A DNA stretch of 53,648 nt from a bacterium (GCA_023512255.1 JAILZY010000017.1:1-53648); one strand, 5' to 3'. Numbered from the stretch's first letter, positions 26,280-35,430 are shown. Notes: generated from the letters alone by a model not told the origin. Numbers and translations are program-made.

Positions 26280-27248
26280 ATGTCGGCCAAGCGGTTTAAT
26301 CCGTATGATCGAAGTCTTAAGGTTTTAGCCAGGCTCTACCCACGGATATTCTTGAGCCTGCTGAATTTGGGCGAAGGGGTAGTAGTGGCGGTAGAGAATC
26401 CTGAGATTAACCTGCCGGAAAAGCGAGCTGACTATGTCTGGCGGCTGACCACTGAGAGCGGTGAGGAGGGATATATTGCGCTTGAGTTTCAGCTTGCCGG
26501 AGGCAGTGAAGCTCTGCGGCGCTGCTTTGTCAAGTGTGCTCTAGTGCATGAGGTGAGCGGTCTTCCCGTGATCGGGGTAATTCTATATCTTACCCCAAAG
26601 GGCCTGAGTGATACCTACACCATGAGATTTGATGAGTGCAGCAATTGGTATCATTTTGAGACGATCAAGCTGTGGGAGTTCCGACAAGAAATCGAGAGTG
26701 GAAAGAGAAAGGAGCTTGCACCTTTTCTCATTCTATTTGCCGATGAGCCTGTCAAGGAGGTCTTGGACAGGGAGAAGACCTTAATTATGCAGGTTGAGAA
26801 TGAAAAGGAGAGAGCAAATCTCTTATCAATAGCCATGACTCTTGCCCTTCACCGGCTGAAGGAAGAGGAGTGGGTGAGAGAGTATTTCAAAGAGGAGATG
26901 ACTATGATCAAGACAGCAGGTATCTTTGAAGAGTGGCTAGAAGAGAGCCTGGAGAAGGGGTGGAAAAAAGGCCACCAGGAGGGGCTTCAGCAGGGGCTTC
27001 AGCAGGGGCTTCAGCAAGGGCTTCAGCAGGGGCTTCAGGAGGGGCTTCAGCAGGGGCTTCAGCAAGGTATGCGGGAGGGGCTGCTTGCGGCTATCTCCCT
27101 TGGATTGGAGTTGAAATTCGGAGTCGAGAGTTTGAGACTTCTAGCTCGAATCGGTGCAATAGACTCGATTGAGAAATTAATGGCTATTAAAGAGACAATT
27201 AGAGTAGCTAAGGATTTAAAGGAAATAGAGAGGCTGCTTCAGGAGTAG
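26280..27248 (+). CDS. Rpn/YhgA-like PD-(D/E)XK family protein, copy 2
   Basis: This 322-residue paralogue of the 7946-8905 protein shares PYDRSLKVLARLYP, VENPEINLPEKR, the Asp in RADYVWRL, the acidic-x-Gln motif LEFQL, and FETIKLWEFRQEIESGKRKE. The C-terminus has tandem GLQQ/GLQE units from a 12-bp repeat that differs from that of copy 1, so the coils expanded separately. The ATG at 26280 is preferred over an in-frame upstream start at 26055, because the family begins at SAKRFNPYDRS and a promoter-like pair lies in between. It is divergent from the coo operon, with 253 bp between the starts. Confidence 0.72.
   Translation: MSAKRFNPYDRSLKVLARLYPRIFLSLLNLGEGVVVAVENPEINLPEKRADYVWRLTTESGEEGYIALEFQLAGGSEALRRCFVKCALVHEVSGLPVIGVILYLTPKGLSDTYTMRFDECSNWYHFETIKLWEFRQEIESGKRKELAPFLILFADEPVKEVLDREKTLIMQVENEKERANLLSIAMTLALHRLKEEEWVREYFKEEMTMIKTAGIFEEWLEESLEKGWKKGHQEGLQQGLQQGLQQGLQQGLQEGLQQGLQQGMREGLLAAISLGLELKFGVESLRLLARIGAIDSIEKLMAIKETIRVAKDLKEIERLLQE
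26981..27074 (+). repeat. In-frame 12-bp tandem repeat inside rpn-like copy 2
   Basis: The unit GGGCTTCAGCAG is repeated about seven times and encodes (GLQQ)n with GLQE variants. The unit length preserves frame on slippage. Confidence 0.9.
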
Positions 27249-27300
27249 TGAGGGAGTCTGGCTTGATGAGTGAGCGAAACCATGTGAGCAGGGGAAGCAT

Positions 27301-28473
27301 ATGAGCAGGGTTTTCTCAGGCTTAGATGTCCTTCGGGAAGGAGACCTTCAGGGGTTAGGCCAAAGAGTAGGTTTGCTGGCTCATCCGGCCTCGGTGGCTT
27401 CGGACCTTACCCACGCAGTGGTGATCTTTAGGGAAAAGCTGGCTGATAGGCTGGTTTGCCTTTTGGGGCCCCAGCATGGGTTATATGGAGAGACCCAGGA
27501 TAACATGATTGAGTGGGAGGATTTTTATGAGCCAAACTTTGGCCTTGCAGTCCACAGCCTATATGGCCGAAGCCGCAAACCGCAAAAGTATATCCTGGAT
27601 AAGATCGATACCCTAATAATTGATTTGCAGGATGTCGGTGCTCGCTACTACACCTTTATCTGGACCATGGCCCTATGCCTCGAAGCCTGTGCGGAGCAGA
27701 AGGTCAAGGTGGTGGTTTTAGATCGGCCAAATCCGCTTGGGGGACTGAAAGTTGAAGGAAATGTTTCAAGTCATGATTTTCTGTCCTTCGTTGGGCTTTA
27801 TCCCCTGCCAGTGTGTCATGGCCTGACTATAGGTGAGCTGGCCTGTCTGCTGAACCAACACTATCGGATCAATGCTCAACTGGAGGTGGTCTGGATGGAG
27901 GGGTGGAGGCGCTGGATGAGTTTTTCCGACACTGGGCTGCCTTGGGTGGCTCCTTCGCCGAATATGCCTGGGCTGCAAACTGCCCGGGTTTATCCAGGGA
28001 TGTGCCTGCTGGAAGGGACGAATATCTCTGAGGGAAGGGGCACAACCCTGCCCTTTGAGCTCTTTGGGGCTCCCTTCATCCAGCCTTGGGATATGGTCCG
28101 CGAGCTTGGCTATCATTCCCTGCCGGGAGTAGTCTTCAGGCCTTGCTACTTTAAGCCCATGTTTCATAAATTCCAAGGTGAGCTGTGCGCAGGAGCCCAA
28201 GTGCACATCACAGATTGGGATTCCTTTAAACCCTACCTGACTGCAATCGCCATTCTAAAGACAATTAATCACTTGTACCCTGATCGACTGAAGTGGAAAC
28301 TTCCCCCTTATGAATATGAATACGAAAAGTTGCCGATTGATATCCTCTGCGGTACGGATCAGATCCGGCGCAGGATCGAGCAGCATGCTCCCCTGGCTGA
28401 GATTGAAGAGAGCTGGAGGAGAGATCTGGAGGAATTTTTGGCTATCCGGCGCAATTATCTTCATTATGAATAG
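27301..28473 (+). CDS. namZ: Exo-beta-N-acetylmuramidase NamZ-like (DUF1343)
   Basis: This 390-residue protein carries the DUF1343 signatures GLLAHPASV, GPQHGLYGETQDNM, IDLQDVGARYYTFIWTM, DRPNPLGG, CHGLTIGELA and EGTNISEGRGTT. Characterised members release MurNAc from the non-reducing end of peptidoglycan fragments. No signal peptide is seen, so it would act in the cytoplasm or be exported by another route. The murU- and amgK-like genes follow on the same strand after about 300 bp, which supports a MurNAc salvage role. AGGGGAAG precedes the ATG, and the start region is partly duplicated (GTGAGCAGGGG then ATGAGCAGGG). Confidence 0.85.
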   Translation: MSRVFSGLDVLREGDLQGLGQRVGLLAHPASVASDLTHAVVIFREKLADRLVCLLGPQHGLYGETQDNMIEWEDFYEPNFGLAVHSLYGRSRKPQKYILDKIDTLIIDLQDVGARYYTFIWTMALCLEACAEQKVKVVVLDRPNPLGGLKVEGNVSSHDFLSFVGLYPLPVCHGLTIGELACLLNQHYRINAQLEVVWMEGWRRWMSFSDTGLPWVAPSPNMPGLQTARVYPGMCLLEGTNISEGRGTTLPFELFGAPFIQPWDMVRELGYHSLPGVVFRPCYFKPMFHKFQGELCAGAQVHITDWDSFKPYLTAIAILKTINHLYPDRLKWKLPPYEYEYEKLPIDILCGTDQIRRRIEQHAPLAEIEESWRRDLEEFLAIRRNYLHYE

Positions 28474-28775
28474 GGATATGGGCTTGGAACTATCCTTGGT
28501 AAAATTAAGACTATACTTTTGCAATTGTTATAAACTACTTGAAATGTTCTATATTTTCACCTTTTTTTACAATCAGTTAACATATTGATTTTGTACTAAC
28601 ACTTATTTTACCCCCCCTATTTCAAGCGCTTATAAAAAGTGCAAGAATATAGAACGTAAAGTGCAAGAATATAGAAGGTATAGAAAAAATATAGAAATAG
28701 TGAATAGTGTTAAACCACAGTGTTAAGCTAGTGTTAAACCATAGTTTTAAACTATAGTGACTATGATAATATAGA
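28474..28775. other. AT-rich gap with short tandem repeats before murU
   Basis: No gene is seen in these 302 bp. A 22-bp unit, AAAGTGCAAGAATATAGAAC-like, occurs twice at about 28636-28680. GTGTTAAACCA-type units recur three times at 28708-28760. The stretch probably holds the murU promoter, but no clear boxes stand out. Confidence 0.6.
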
Positions 28776-29879
28776 ATGAAAGCTATTGTGCTGGCTGCTG
28801 GATTTGGGAAGAGACTGCGGCCTCTGACAGACTATCTCCCCAAGGCTTTGGTGCCTATTTTGGGTGTTCCGGCCATAAATCATGTGCTCAGGCGGCTGCA
28901 TGAGTATGGTGTCCGGCAGGTAGGGGTCAATGTTCACTATCGGGCTGAGCAGATCAGATCCTACCTAGAATCGGATCGGTGGCTAGAGACAGGCTGTCAA
29001 ATTCGAAAAGAGATTAAATTTAGGATTCATCATGAGGAGCAGATTCTCGGCACAGGGGGAGCGCTGGACAATTTTCGAGATTTTCTTTGGGGAGATGGGC
29101 CTTTCTGGGTTTATAATGGGGACGTTATTTCAGATATTGATCTTGCCTGCGCCTTGCATTTTCATCAGGCCAGGGAAGCCCTGGCCACGCTGATCCTCTG
29201 GGATTATCCACCGATCAATACGGTTTCGCTCGATAGGGAGGGGAATATCATCAGCCTGTTTGAGCGGCCTGGCGGTGCCAGCATGGCCAGCCAGAGCGGT
29301 AGGGAGACGCGCTCTGGATTCTTAACCTTTACTGGCATTTCGATTCTAAGTCCCCGGATTTTGGATTATGTACCATCAGGCTATTGTGAGATGCCGACGA
29401 TCTATCAGCAGATCATCGCCTCAGAGGGGGTGGGGAAAATTTGCGGCTTTAGAGGAAAGGGGAGCTACTGGGCTGATTTTGGGACTATTTCAAGCTACCT
29501 CGATGTCCACCGCCATCTCATGTTGCTTGATCATCCCCAGCAAACAGGGCAGGCACTAGTAGATGGGCATCTGCATTGGGGAGTAGCCAGACAGCATGAT
29601 ATTGGCTGTGTTCATCGAGCAGGCCCAGGGATAGTGATTTCCAGTCGAGCAAAGCTGCTTGGCTTTGTATCCATTGGAGCTGGCTGTATAATTGAAGATG
29701 ATGTCTGCCTTGAAGATTGCGTTCTTTGGCCAGAAACCAGGGTTTTGGCTGGTTTCAAGGCGCGGCGGGCTGTGGTGGGCAAAAATTTTATCTGCCGGGA
29801 AGAGGATCAGCTACTGACCAGTGGCCAAATGGATCAGCCTGGCCATCCGACAGAAGACCGGAATCTTGATAAGCGATGA
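28776..29879 (+). CDS. murU: Nucleotidyltransferase, likely MurNAc-1-phosphate uridylyltransferase
   Basis: This 367-residue sugar-phosphate nucleotidyltransferase has the pyrophosphorylase motif AAGFGKRLRPLTDYLPKALVP, read here in pieces, plus GTGGALDNF, VYNGDVISDID and GSYWADFGT. The last 100 residues look like a left-handed beta-helix tail (SIGAGCIIEDDVCLEDC), longer than in simple MurU. It overlaps the aminoglycoside-phosphotransferase-like gene by four bases (ATGA), as in AmgK/MurU pairs, and follows namZ. A mannose-1-phosphate guanylyltransferase is the main alternative. Confidence 0.8.
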   Translation: MKAIVLAAGFGKRLRPLTDYLPKALVPILGVPAINHVLRRLHEYGVRQVGVNVHYRAEQIRSYLESDRWLETGCQIRKEIKFRIHHEEQILGTGGALDNFRDFLWGDGPFWVYNGDVISDIDLACALHFHQAREALATLILWDYPPINTVSLDREGNIISLFERPGGASMASQSGRETRSGFLTFTGISILSPRILDYVPSGYCEMPTIYQQIIASEGVGKICGFRGKGSYWADFGTISSYLDVHRHLMLLDHPQQTGQALVDGHLHWGVARQHDIGCVHRAGPGIVISSRAKLLGFVSIGAGCIIEDDVCLEDCVLWPETRVLAGFKARRAVVGKNFICREEDQLLTSGQMDQPGHPTEDRNLDKR

Positions 29880-30907
29880 TGGAGCCACATAGTTTATCGA
29901 AAGAAGCTTTGGATCGCAAGCTCATCCTGCAAGAGCCCTTGCTTAGGGAGGCTCCTGGCGGCAAATTCAGCCATTCGGCTATTATCTATCCCCTCACTGG
30001 AGGCGGCTCGGACCGAATTTTTTGCCGGATCAGGGATGGGGAGCGCAGTCTAATTTTTCTCATAGATCCAAACCTGGCTGAATTCTCAGCCTATATTCAG
30101 ATTGGCCAGTTTCTTTATAAAAATCGGCTTCCTGTTCCCCGCATCTATAGTTTTGATGAGCAATCGGGGAAAGCCTTGCTTGAGGACCTGGGGGATGAGA
30201 GCTTTTTCCTCAGAGGGCTATCTTATCCCGATCCTTCTCTTTGGCAGGAAGGCTACCGGAAAATCATTGATGTTCTGATTACCCTCCAGGGGATTTGCGC
30301 TGAGCGGATAGCTACCTGCGCTCCGATTAAAAACAGAGTTTTCGATTATGGACAACTGAGATGGGAAACAGCTTATTTTACCCGCTATTTTCTTAGGGAG
30401 TATTGTCAGCTCTCGGTAGAGGATGAAGAATTGGAAGAGGGGTTTCACCATCTGGCAGCAAGCTTTGCTGAAGAGCCCCGCGTGTTGATGCATCGGGATT
30501 TTCAGTCCCAGAATATCATTTGGAAGTTTGGCAAGCCGTATCTGATTGATTTTCAAGGTGCAAGGCAGGGTATAGCCGCCTATGATCTTGCCTCTCTCTT
30601 AAACGATTGCTACCTTGTACTGGATGATCTGACTCGACAATCCCTTATTTCCTACTATCTTGATCAGCGACAGCGGCGATTGGGAACTAAGTTGGCCGAG
30701 GAAGAATTCCAAGATATTTATCTTCGGGCTGCACTACAGAGAAATATGCAAGCTCTGGGCGCTTTTGGTTTTCTCTCCAGGGTGAAAAATAAGCGGCAAT
30801 TTGAACAATTCATTCCTGCTGGGGTTCGGTATCTTAAGTCAAATCTTCCCCGTTATGCACCACTTTGGATTCTCGAGCGGATAATACGATCTTTAGTGAT
30901 TGGATAA
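29876..30907 (+). CDS. amgK: Aminoglycoside-phosphotransferase-fold sugar kinase, AmgK-like
   Basis: This 343-residue kinase has the APH catalytic motif VLMHRDFQSQNII and the metal-binding motif YLIDFQGARQG, and an N-terminal lobe with GGGSDRIFCRI. AmgK phosphorylates MurNAc (and GlcNAc) at the anomeric carbon, giving the substrate of MurU. Its four-base overlap with the nucleotidyltransferase and the nearby namZ favour this over antibiotic resistance. Two ATGs lie together at 29876 and 29879. Confidence 0.8.
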   Translation: MMEPHSLSKEALDRKLILQEPLLREAPGGKFSHSAIIYPLTGGGSDRIFCRIRDGERSLIFLIDPNLAEFSAYIQIGQFLYKNRLPVPRIYSFDEQSGKALLEDLGDESFFLRGLSYPDPSLWQEGYRKIIDVLITLQGICAERIATCAPIKNRVFDYGQLRWETAYFTRYFLREYCQLSVEDEELEEGFHHLAASFAEEPRVLMHRDFQSQNIIWKFGKPYLIDFQGARQGIAAYDLASLLNDCYLVLDDLTRQSLISYYLDQRQRRLGTKLAEEEFQDIYLRAALQRNMQALGAFGFLSRVKNKRQFEQFIPAGVRYLKSNLPRYAPLWILERIIRSLVIG

Positions 30908-30926
30908 CCATTGGATAAACCTTATG

Positions 30927-31029
30927 CCAGAGCGAATGCTTGATTGCATTTTAAAATCAATCAGTTAACTTTCACAAAATGTGTGAGTTAACATTATGGA
31001 ATATAAAGCTTTTTAGGTGTTCGCTCTGG
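30927..31029. repeat. Nested palindromic element between convergent genes
   Basis: Outer ends CCAGAGCGAA (30927-30936) and TTCGCTCTGG (31020-31029) are perfect inverted repeats about 100 bp apart. Inside, 30964-30992 forms a hairpin with GTTAACT and AGTTAAC arms. It lies between amgK (+) and the receiver gene (-), so it may act as a terminator or be a small mobile element. Confidence 0.75.
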
Positions 31030-31136
31030 ATTCAGGATAACCCAAGATGGCTAATTACTAAATTACTACATAAGAGATCTACTACTCTGCACCGATAGAT
31101 CGTTCCTGGCCTCAGTCATTACCTCTGATTGGAAAA

Positions 31137-31517
31137 TCAGACCGCAGCGCAGGTAATTTGCTGAATCATAGCCAGGAGCTTGGTAATAGGGAAAGGCTTA
31201 TAGAGAATGCCGTAGATTCCTGTCAGCAGGCTATTTTTGGTATGTTCTTCCATGGGGTGTCCGGTCATCATAATGGCCTTGATATTTGGCTGCAGAGACC
31301 TTACTTGATGGAGGGTTTCTAGGCCATTCATTCCGGGCATTCTAATATCGATCAGGGCGATATCATACAGATTAGCTTTAGCTTTTTCAACAGCAACATA
31401 ACCATTTTGAGCCTGCGCAACCTGCAGACCCTCAAGTTCCAGGAGTTCAGCAAGACTCTCCCGCAGATTCTTTTCGTCATCAACAACCAGAATAGTCGGT
31501 ACCTTATAGTCATTCAT
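31137..31517 (-). CDS. Single-domain response regulator (CheY-like receiver)
   Basis: This 126-residue protein is only a receiver domain: VVDDEKN acidic pocket, phospho-acceptor Asp57 in ALIDIRMPG, Thr in MMTGHP, and Lys in LYKPFP. No output domain follows. It stands alone without a kinase next to it; the hybrid kinase at 17.6-19.2 kb is a possible but unproven partner. Confidence 0.92.
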   Translation of the reverse strand: MNDYKVPTILVVDDEKNLRESLAELLELEGLQVAQAQNGYVAVEKAKANLYDIALIDIRMPGMNGLETLHQVRSLQPNIKAIMMTGHPMEEHTKNSLLTGIYGILYKPFPITKLLAMIQQITCAAV

Positions 31518-31755
31518 GGTTTAGTTTCTCCAAATAGCATAGTGACCATTGCTTTCTTATCGCTCATTTATTTCTAAAAAAGACGGTGGAAGGAGCGATT
31601 TTCTTATGAATCTTTATGGAAAAATTTTGATTTATTGGGAAAATAAGATAGAATAACTTAGTTGTAAAATAACTTAGTTATCGTTAGATATTTTAGGGGA
31701 AAAGATATATTTTTGATCTTTGGTAGCTGAAATTAACGATTATTGAGGTGATGGC

Positions 31756-32634
31756 ATGAAGAGAATAAAATGGATTATTGGTTTGCTTTTTTTGATTTTT
31801 CTCTTTCAATCCTATCTTTTGTCTGCTGCTGGAGCACAACCGCCTGAGACTGAAGGGCAGCTAGATGCTCTTTCACCTCCAGCAGCAGCAAAGCAGAAGG
31901 CAGAGCGACTGGTAGCTTCTGTTTTTGCCCAGCAGACAGCAGCTCCATCTGCCCTGAGAGTTGGAGAGAAATTTGTCTATACCTTAACCTGGGGGGTTAT
32001 ACCGGCTGGTTTGGCTACTCTGGAAGTCGATTCCCTAGTATCGTGGAAGGGAGTTGACTGCTATTGGGTAAAAATTACTACCAGGACGAATGCTTTTTTG
32101 GACAAGATTCACAAGGTCAGGGATTCGGTAGGTTCCCTGATCGAAACCTCATTGAAGCGATCGCAGTATTACCGCAAGAAGCAGCAAGAGGGATCATTCT
32201 CACGGGATGATGAGTTGATTATTGATTATCAGAAAGAAATGGTAATTTTAAACCGTGGAGGAAAACTTAAAAATACCATAAAGATCCGCCAAGGGGAAGA
32301 TTTACTCGATCCTTTTGGTGTGTTATATTATGTAAGGGGAATGGATCTGCGAGTAGGTGATCAGATCAGGGCACGGGTTACTGATGGGACCGCGGTCTAC
32401 CAGATGAGGATTGATGTCTTAAAACGAGAGAGGGTCAAAGCGTGGCCAGGGTATTTTGACTGCTTAAAGATTGAGCCAAAAATGGAGAGACTGGAGGGTA
32501 TATTCAATAAGAAGCTGGAGGCGAAACTCTATATCTGGCTGACCAATGACCAGCGAAAAATTCCAGTTAAGATGCAGAGTGAGGTTTTCCTCGGCTCTGT
32601 GCAGGGGGTGCTGAAAGAGATTCATGATCCTTAG
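31756..32634 (+). CDS. DUF3108 domain protein, exported
   Basis: This 292-residue protein has an N-terminal signal or anchor helix (residues 4-25, IIGLLFLIFLFQSYLL). Its core is typical of DUF3108: GEKFVYTLTWGVIPAGLATLEV, read in pieces, RDSVGSLIE and DPFGVLYYVRG. Between the two lies an Ala/Pro/Gln-rich linker. The family is periplasmic and its function is unsettled. GAGGTGATGGC overlaps the start codon. Confidence 0.82.
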   Translation: MKRIKWIIGLLFLIFLFQSYLLSAAGAQPPETEGQLDALSPPAAAKQKAERLVASVFAQQTAAPSALRVGEKFVYTLTWGVIPAGLATLEVDSLVSWKGVDCYWVKITTRTNAFLDKIHKVRDSVGSLIETSLKRSQYYRKKQQEGSFSRDDELIIDYQKEMVILNRGGKLKNTIKIRQGEDLLDPFGVLYYVRGMDLRVGDQIRARVTDGTAVYQMRIDVLKRERVKAWPGYFDCLKIEPKMERLEGIFNKKLEAKLYIWLTNDQRKIPVKMQSEVFLGSVQGVLKEIHDP

Positions 32635-32668
32635 ATTTTTTAATATTTATTATTGTTTATTTTAAATG

Positions 32669-32775
32669 CTTCTTTTGCTAAGTGCGAGCGCAGATCCAAT
32701 TATACAATTAATTGTAGAGGCGGACCTTATATCTGCCCAGCTTGCGCACTTTGTTAGCGAAATGACCATTTTAGT
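32669..32775. repeat. MITE-like element A2
   Basis: A roughly 107-bp element with ends TTCTTTTGCTAAGTGCG and the complement of GCGCACTTTGTTAGCGAAA. The core CAGATCCAATT is shared with the copies at 43999-44095 and 53448-53515. It ends about 15 bp before the proposed hflX start. Confidence 0.78.
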
Positions 32776-32789
32776 GAGGGTGAGAAAAA

Positions 32790-34472
32790 ATTAAAAGCGT
32801 TTACGGAGATATTCAAGGATTAGGTCCCAGTAGCATCAAGCGGCTTGAGAGAATTTACCGTCGCCGGATTCCGAGTCAGGAGGTAATTACTCCTGAGTTG
32901 TGCCGTTATTTAACTGAATTATCGTTTGATCTTGGCCGTCAGGTTGGAATCCTGGTTAACAGAAGGGGTGAGATAGCCTACGTTGTTGTCGGAAACCAGA
33001 AGGAGATTACTATGCCGGCGCTTGATGATTATCGGCTTGGACATCGGCGACTGCGGGGGTTGCGATTTCTTCATACGCACCTGAAGGGGGAGCGGCTGTC
33101 GCAGGATGATCTGACAGCTTTGGCCCTGTCACGATTTGATCTGATCGGCTGTATTGGAGTTGGAGAGTCAGGGCTACCCTCTCAGATTTTTATGGCTCAC
33201 CTGTTGCCAGCCAATGGTGAGGGCAGGACATATGAACTTTTGCCCCCTCGTGATGTTCACCACATCGATATTGATTTTGAACAGCTTATCAGCGAGCTGG
33301 AGCGGCAGATCGCTAGGGCGGAAAAGGGCTTGCTGGAGGTCAGCTCAACCGAGCGGGCTATCCTGGTCGGGGTGCGAGAGATTGGACAGCGGGTCGATGA
33401 GGTGGAGGATTCGATCGAGGAACTCAAAGAGCTGGCCCGGACCAGTTCAGTTCAGGTCCTAGATACCATCATTCAAAACGCTGAGCGAATGAATCCTAAG
33501 TATCTGTTAGGGAAAGGAAAATTGCGGGAGGTGATTATAAGAGCGCTGCAACTTGGTGCCAGCCTTTTGATTTTTGACCGGGAGTTGACCCCTGCCCAGG
33601 TTCGGTCGATCAGTGAAATTACGGAAATGAAAGTGCTCGATCGAACTCAGCTTATTCTAGATATCTTTGCTCGGCATGCCCATACGCCTGATGGGAAAAT
33701 TCAGGTTGAGCTAGCTCAGTTAAAATATATTCTTCCTCGGCTGAAGGAAAACACAGCCGCTTTTTCCCGGCTAGCGGGAGGTATCGGCGGAAGGGGGCCT
33801 GGCGAGCAAAAGCTTGAAACCGACCGAAGGCATATCCGCAGCCGCATTTCATATCTGGAAAAGAAACTGACCGATGTCAGCAAGAGCCGACGACAGAGGA
33901 GAGCTAAAAGGGCAAGTTCTTCCCTGCCGATTGTGTCCATTATCGGCTATACCAATGTTGGAAAATCTACCCTGCTCAATGCTCTGACCAACAGCCGCGT
34001 TTTGGTCGAAGACCTCTATTTTGCCACTCTCGATACCTCATCCCGCAGGCTCCGTTTTCCCCGTGAGAGGGAAGTTATCATTACCGACACGGTCGGTTTT
34101 CTCCGTTCACTGCCGCCTGATCTGCTAGGAGCGTTCCGCTCGACTTTGGAAGAACTTGAGGATGCCAATTTGCTGCTTCATGTCATTGATATCAGCAATC
34201 CGCATTTTCCTGAGCAGATGGATGCGGTAGCCAAAATTTTGGATGATCTTGGCCTGTCTCATATTCCCACTCTTCAGGTTTTCAATAAAATTGATAAAAT
34301 TTCAGAAGAGATGCTTTGCGCATACCGAAAAAGATATGAGGGAGTTTTTATCTCGGCCCGATCAGCTGATACCCTTTATCCCCTTACTCTCAAAATAGAG
34401 AGGATACTTGAAGACCATGGATGCTTTAACGCACGGGATTGCCGGAGTAGTAATTGCGAGAGCCACCTTTGA
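32790..34472 (+). CDS. hflX: GTPase HflX (apparent AUU start)
   Basis: HflX is a ribosome-associated GTPase that rescues or splits stalled ribosomes. The G domain shows GYTNVGKST, DTVGFLRSLP and FNKID. The HflX domain shows ERMNPKYLLGKGKL and FDRELTPAQVRSI, followed by the glycine-rich GGIGGRGPGE. The first canonical start is TTG at 32898, but the 36 codons upstream encode family-like sequence (YGDIQGLGPSSIKRLERIYR). The frame is closed by TGA at 32781, and the only early start is ATT at 32790, six bases after GAGGGTGAG. An AUU start is therefore proposed, giving 560 residues. A MITE-like element lies immediately upstream. Confidence 0.9.
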   Translation: MKSVYGDIQGLGPSSIKRLERIYRRRIPSQEVITPELCRYLTELSFDLGRQVGILVNRRGEIAYVVVGNQKEITMPALDDYRLGHRRLRGLRFLHTHLKGERLSQDDLTALALSRFDLIGCIGVGESGLPSQIFMAHLLPANGEGRTYELLPPRDVHHIDIDFEQLISELERQIARAEKGLLEVSSTERAILVGVREIGQRVDEVEDSIEELKELARTSSVQVLDTIIQNAERMNPKYLLGKGKLREVIIRALQLGASLLIFDRELTPAQVRSISEITEMKVLDRTQLILDIFARHAHTPDGKIQVELAQLKYILPRLKENTAAFSRLAGGIGGRGPGEQKLETDRRHIRSRISYLEKKLTDVSKSRRQRRAKRASSSLPIVSIIGYTNVGKSTLLNALTNSRVLVEDLYFATLDTSSRRLRFPREREVIITDTVGFLRSLPPDLLGAFRSTLEELEDANLLLHVIDISNPHFPEQMDAVAKILDDLGLSHIPTLQVFNKIDKISEEMLCAYRKRYEGVFISARSADTLYPLTLKIERILEDHGCFNARDCRSSNCESHL

Positions 34473-35430
34473 GCCATCTCTGGGAAAATGGGCCACTATC
34501 ACCGCGGTAGCCGTATCTTTACTGCCTGATGTCGATTTTCTGCTGAAGTTTATCAACAAGCGGCTCTATATTAAATATCACCGCAGCTTTGCCAACTCAC
34601 TTTTTTGCCTTGTCCCTTTGAGCCTATTTTTAGGCTTTATATTCAACCGGATCTGCGGCCTCCATAGCTTTCCTTCCTTTACAGCTCTAACTTTTATTAC
34701 CCTTGGCAGCCATGTATTTTTTGATACCCTAAATCCTTTCGGGACCATGATCTTTACTCCATTTTCAAACTATCGCTTTTCCTGGGATGTGGTTTACATT
34801 GTGGATCCCATCTTTACCAGCCTTCTTCTCTTTCCTTTGATTGTTTCGTATATCCAGCCACAGTACAGCAGACTTATCTGCATTGGCTCTCTCATAAGCT
34901 TGTCCTTCTATATCGCTCTTCGCTTCATTAATCATGCTCGGGCCCGTCGATATAATCAGCAATACATCAGGGCTAAGGGTTTGAAGGTCAGTCGATTTGC
35001 CTCCCTGCCTACCCATTTTTCTCCTTTCCGGTGGTGGAATCTGATTGAGACCGAGGACTACATTTATAAGGCCTGGATCAGCACCTTAAATCAGCGCTGC
35101 GGGCAAGAAGAAAATTATCAAATGTGGCCAAGGGTCATCTGTCAAAGTCCCTGGGAAAGTTCTGCCTGGATCCGCAAGGCGCTAGAGCTTCCAGAGGTAA
35201 AGACTTATCTGTGGTTTGCCCGCTTTCCAGTGATGAAATATCATGGCTTTATTCAGAATACCCACCGCATTGCCTTTTACGATTATCGCTTTGAAGGGTA
35301 TAAGGGGAAGCTTCCCTTTGTCTATGTGGTTGACTTTCATCCTGATGGGCAGGTGAGTTCCCAGTATTTTCATCGCAACTGGGATTTCCTCAGGTGGGCT
35401 AGGGATTTGAGGAAAACTACCGCTCAGTAG
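34417..35430 (+). CDS. YdjM-like membrane-bound metal-dependent hydrolase (DUF457)
   Basis: This 337-residue protein starts MDALTHGIAG and has LPDVDFLLKF and KYHRSFANSL, the His/Asp pattern of the YdjM/DUF457 family of inner-membrane putative hydrolases. About five hydrophobic segments lie in the first 180 residues, followed by a soluble C-terminal 150. It overlaps hflX by 56 bases in another frame. The ATG at 34417 is chosen from family alignment; TTG at 34408 has a better-spaced AGAGAGG. Confidence 0.82.
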   Translation: MDALTHGIAGVVIARATFEPSLGKWATITAVAVSLLPDVDFLLKFINKRLYIKYHRSFANSLFCLVPLSLFLGFIFNRICGLHSFPSFTALTFITLGSHVFFDTLNPFGTMIFTPFSNYRFSWDVVYIVDPIFTSLLLFPLIVSYIQPQYSRLICIGSLISLSFYIALRFINHARARRYNQQYIRAKGLKVSRFASLPTHFSPFRWWNLIETEDYIYKAWISTLNQRCGQEENYQMWPRVICQSPWESSAWIRKALELPEVKTYLWFARFPVMKYHGFIQNTHRIAFYDYRFEGYKGKLPFVYVVDFHPDGQVSSQYFHRNWDFLRWARDLRKTTAQ

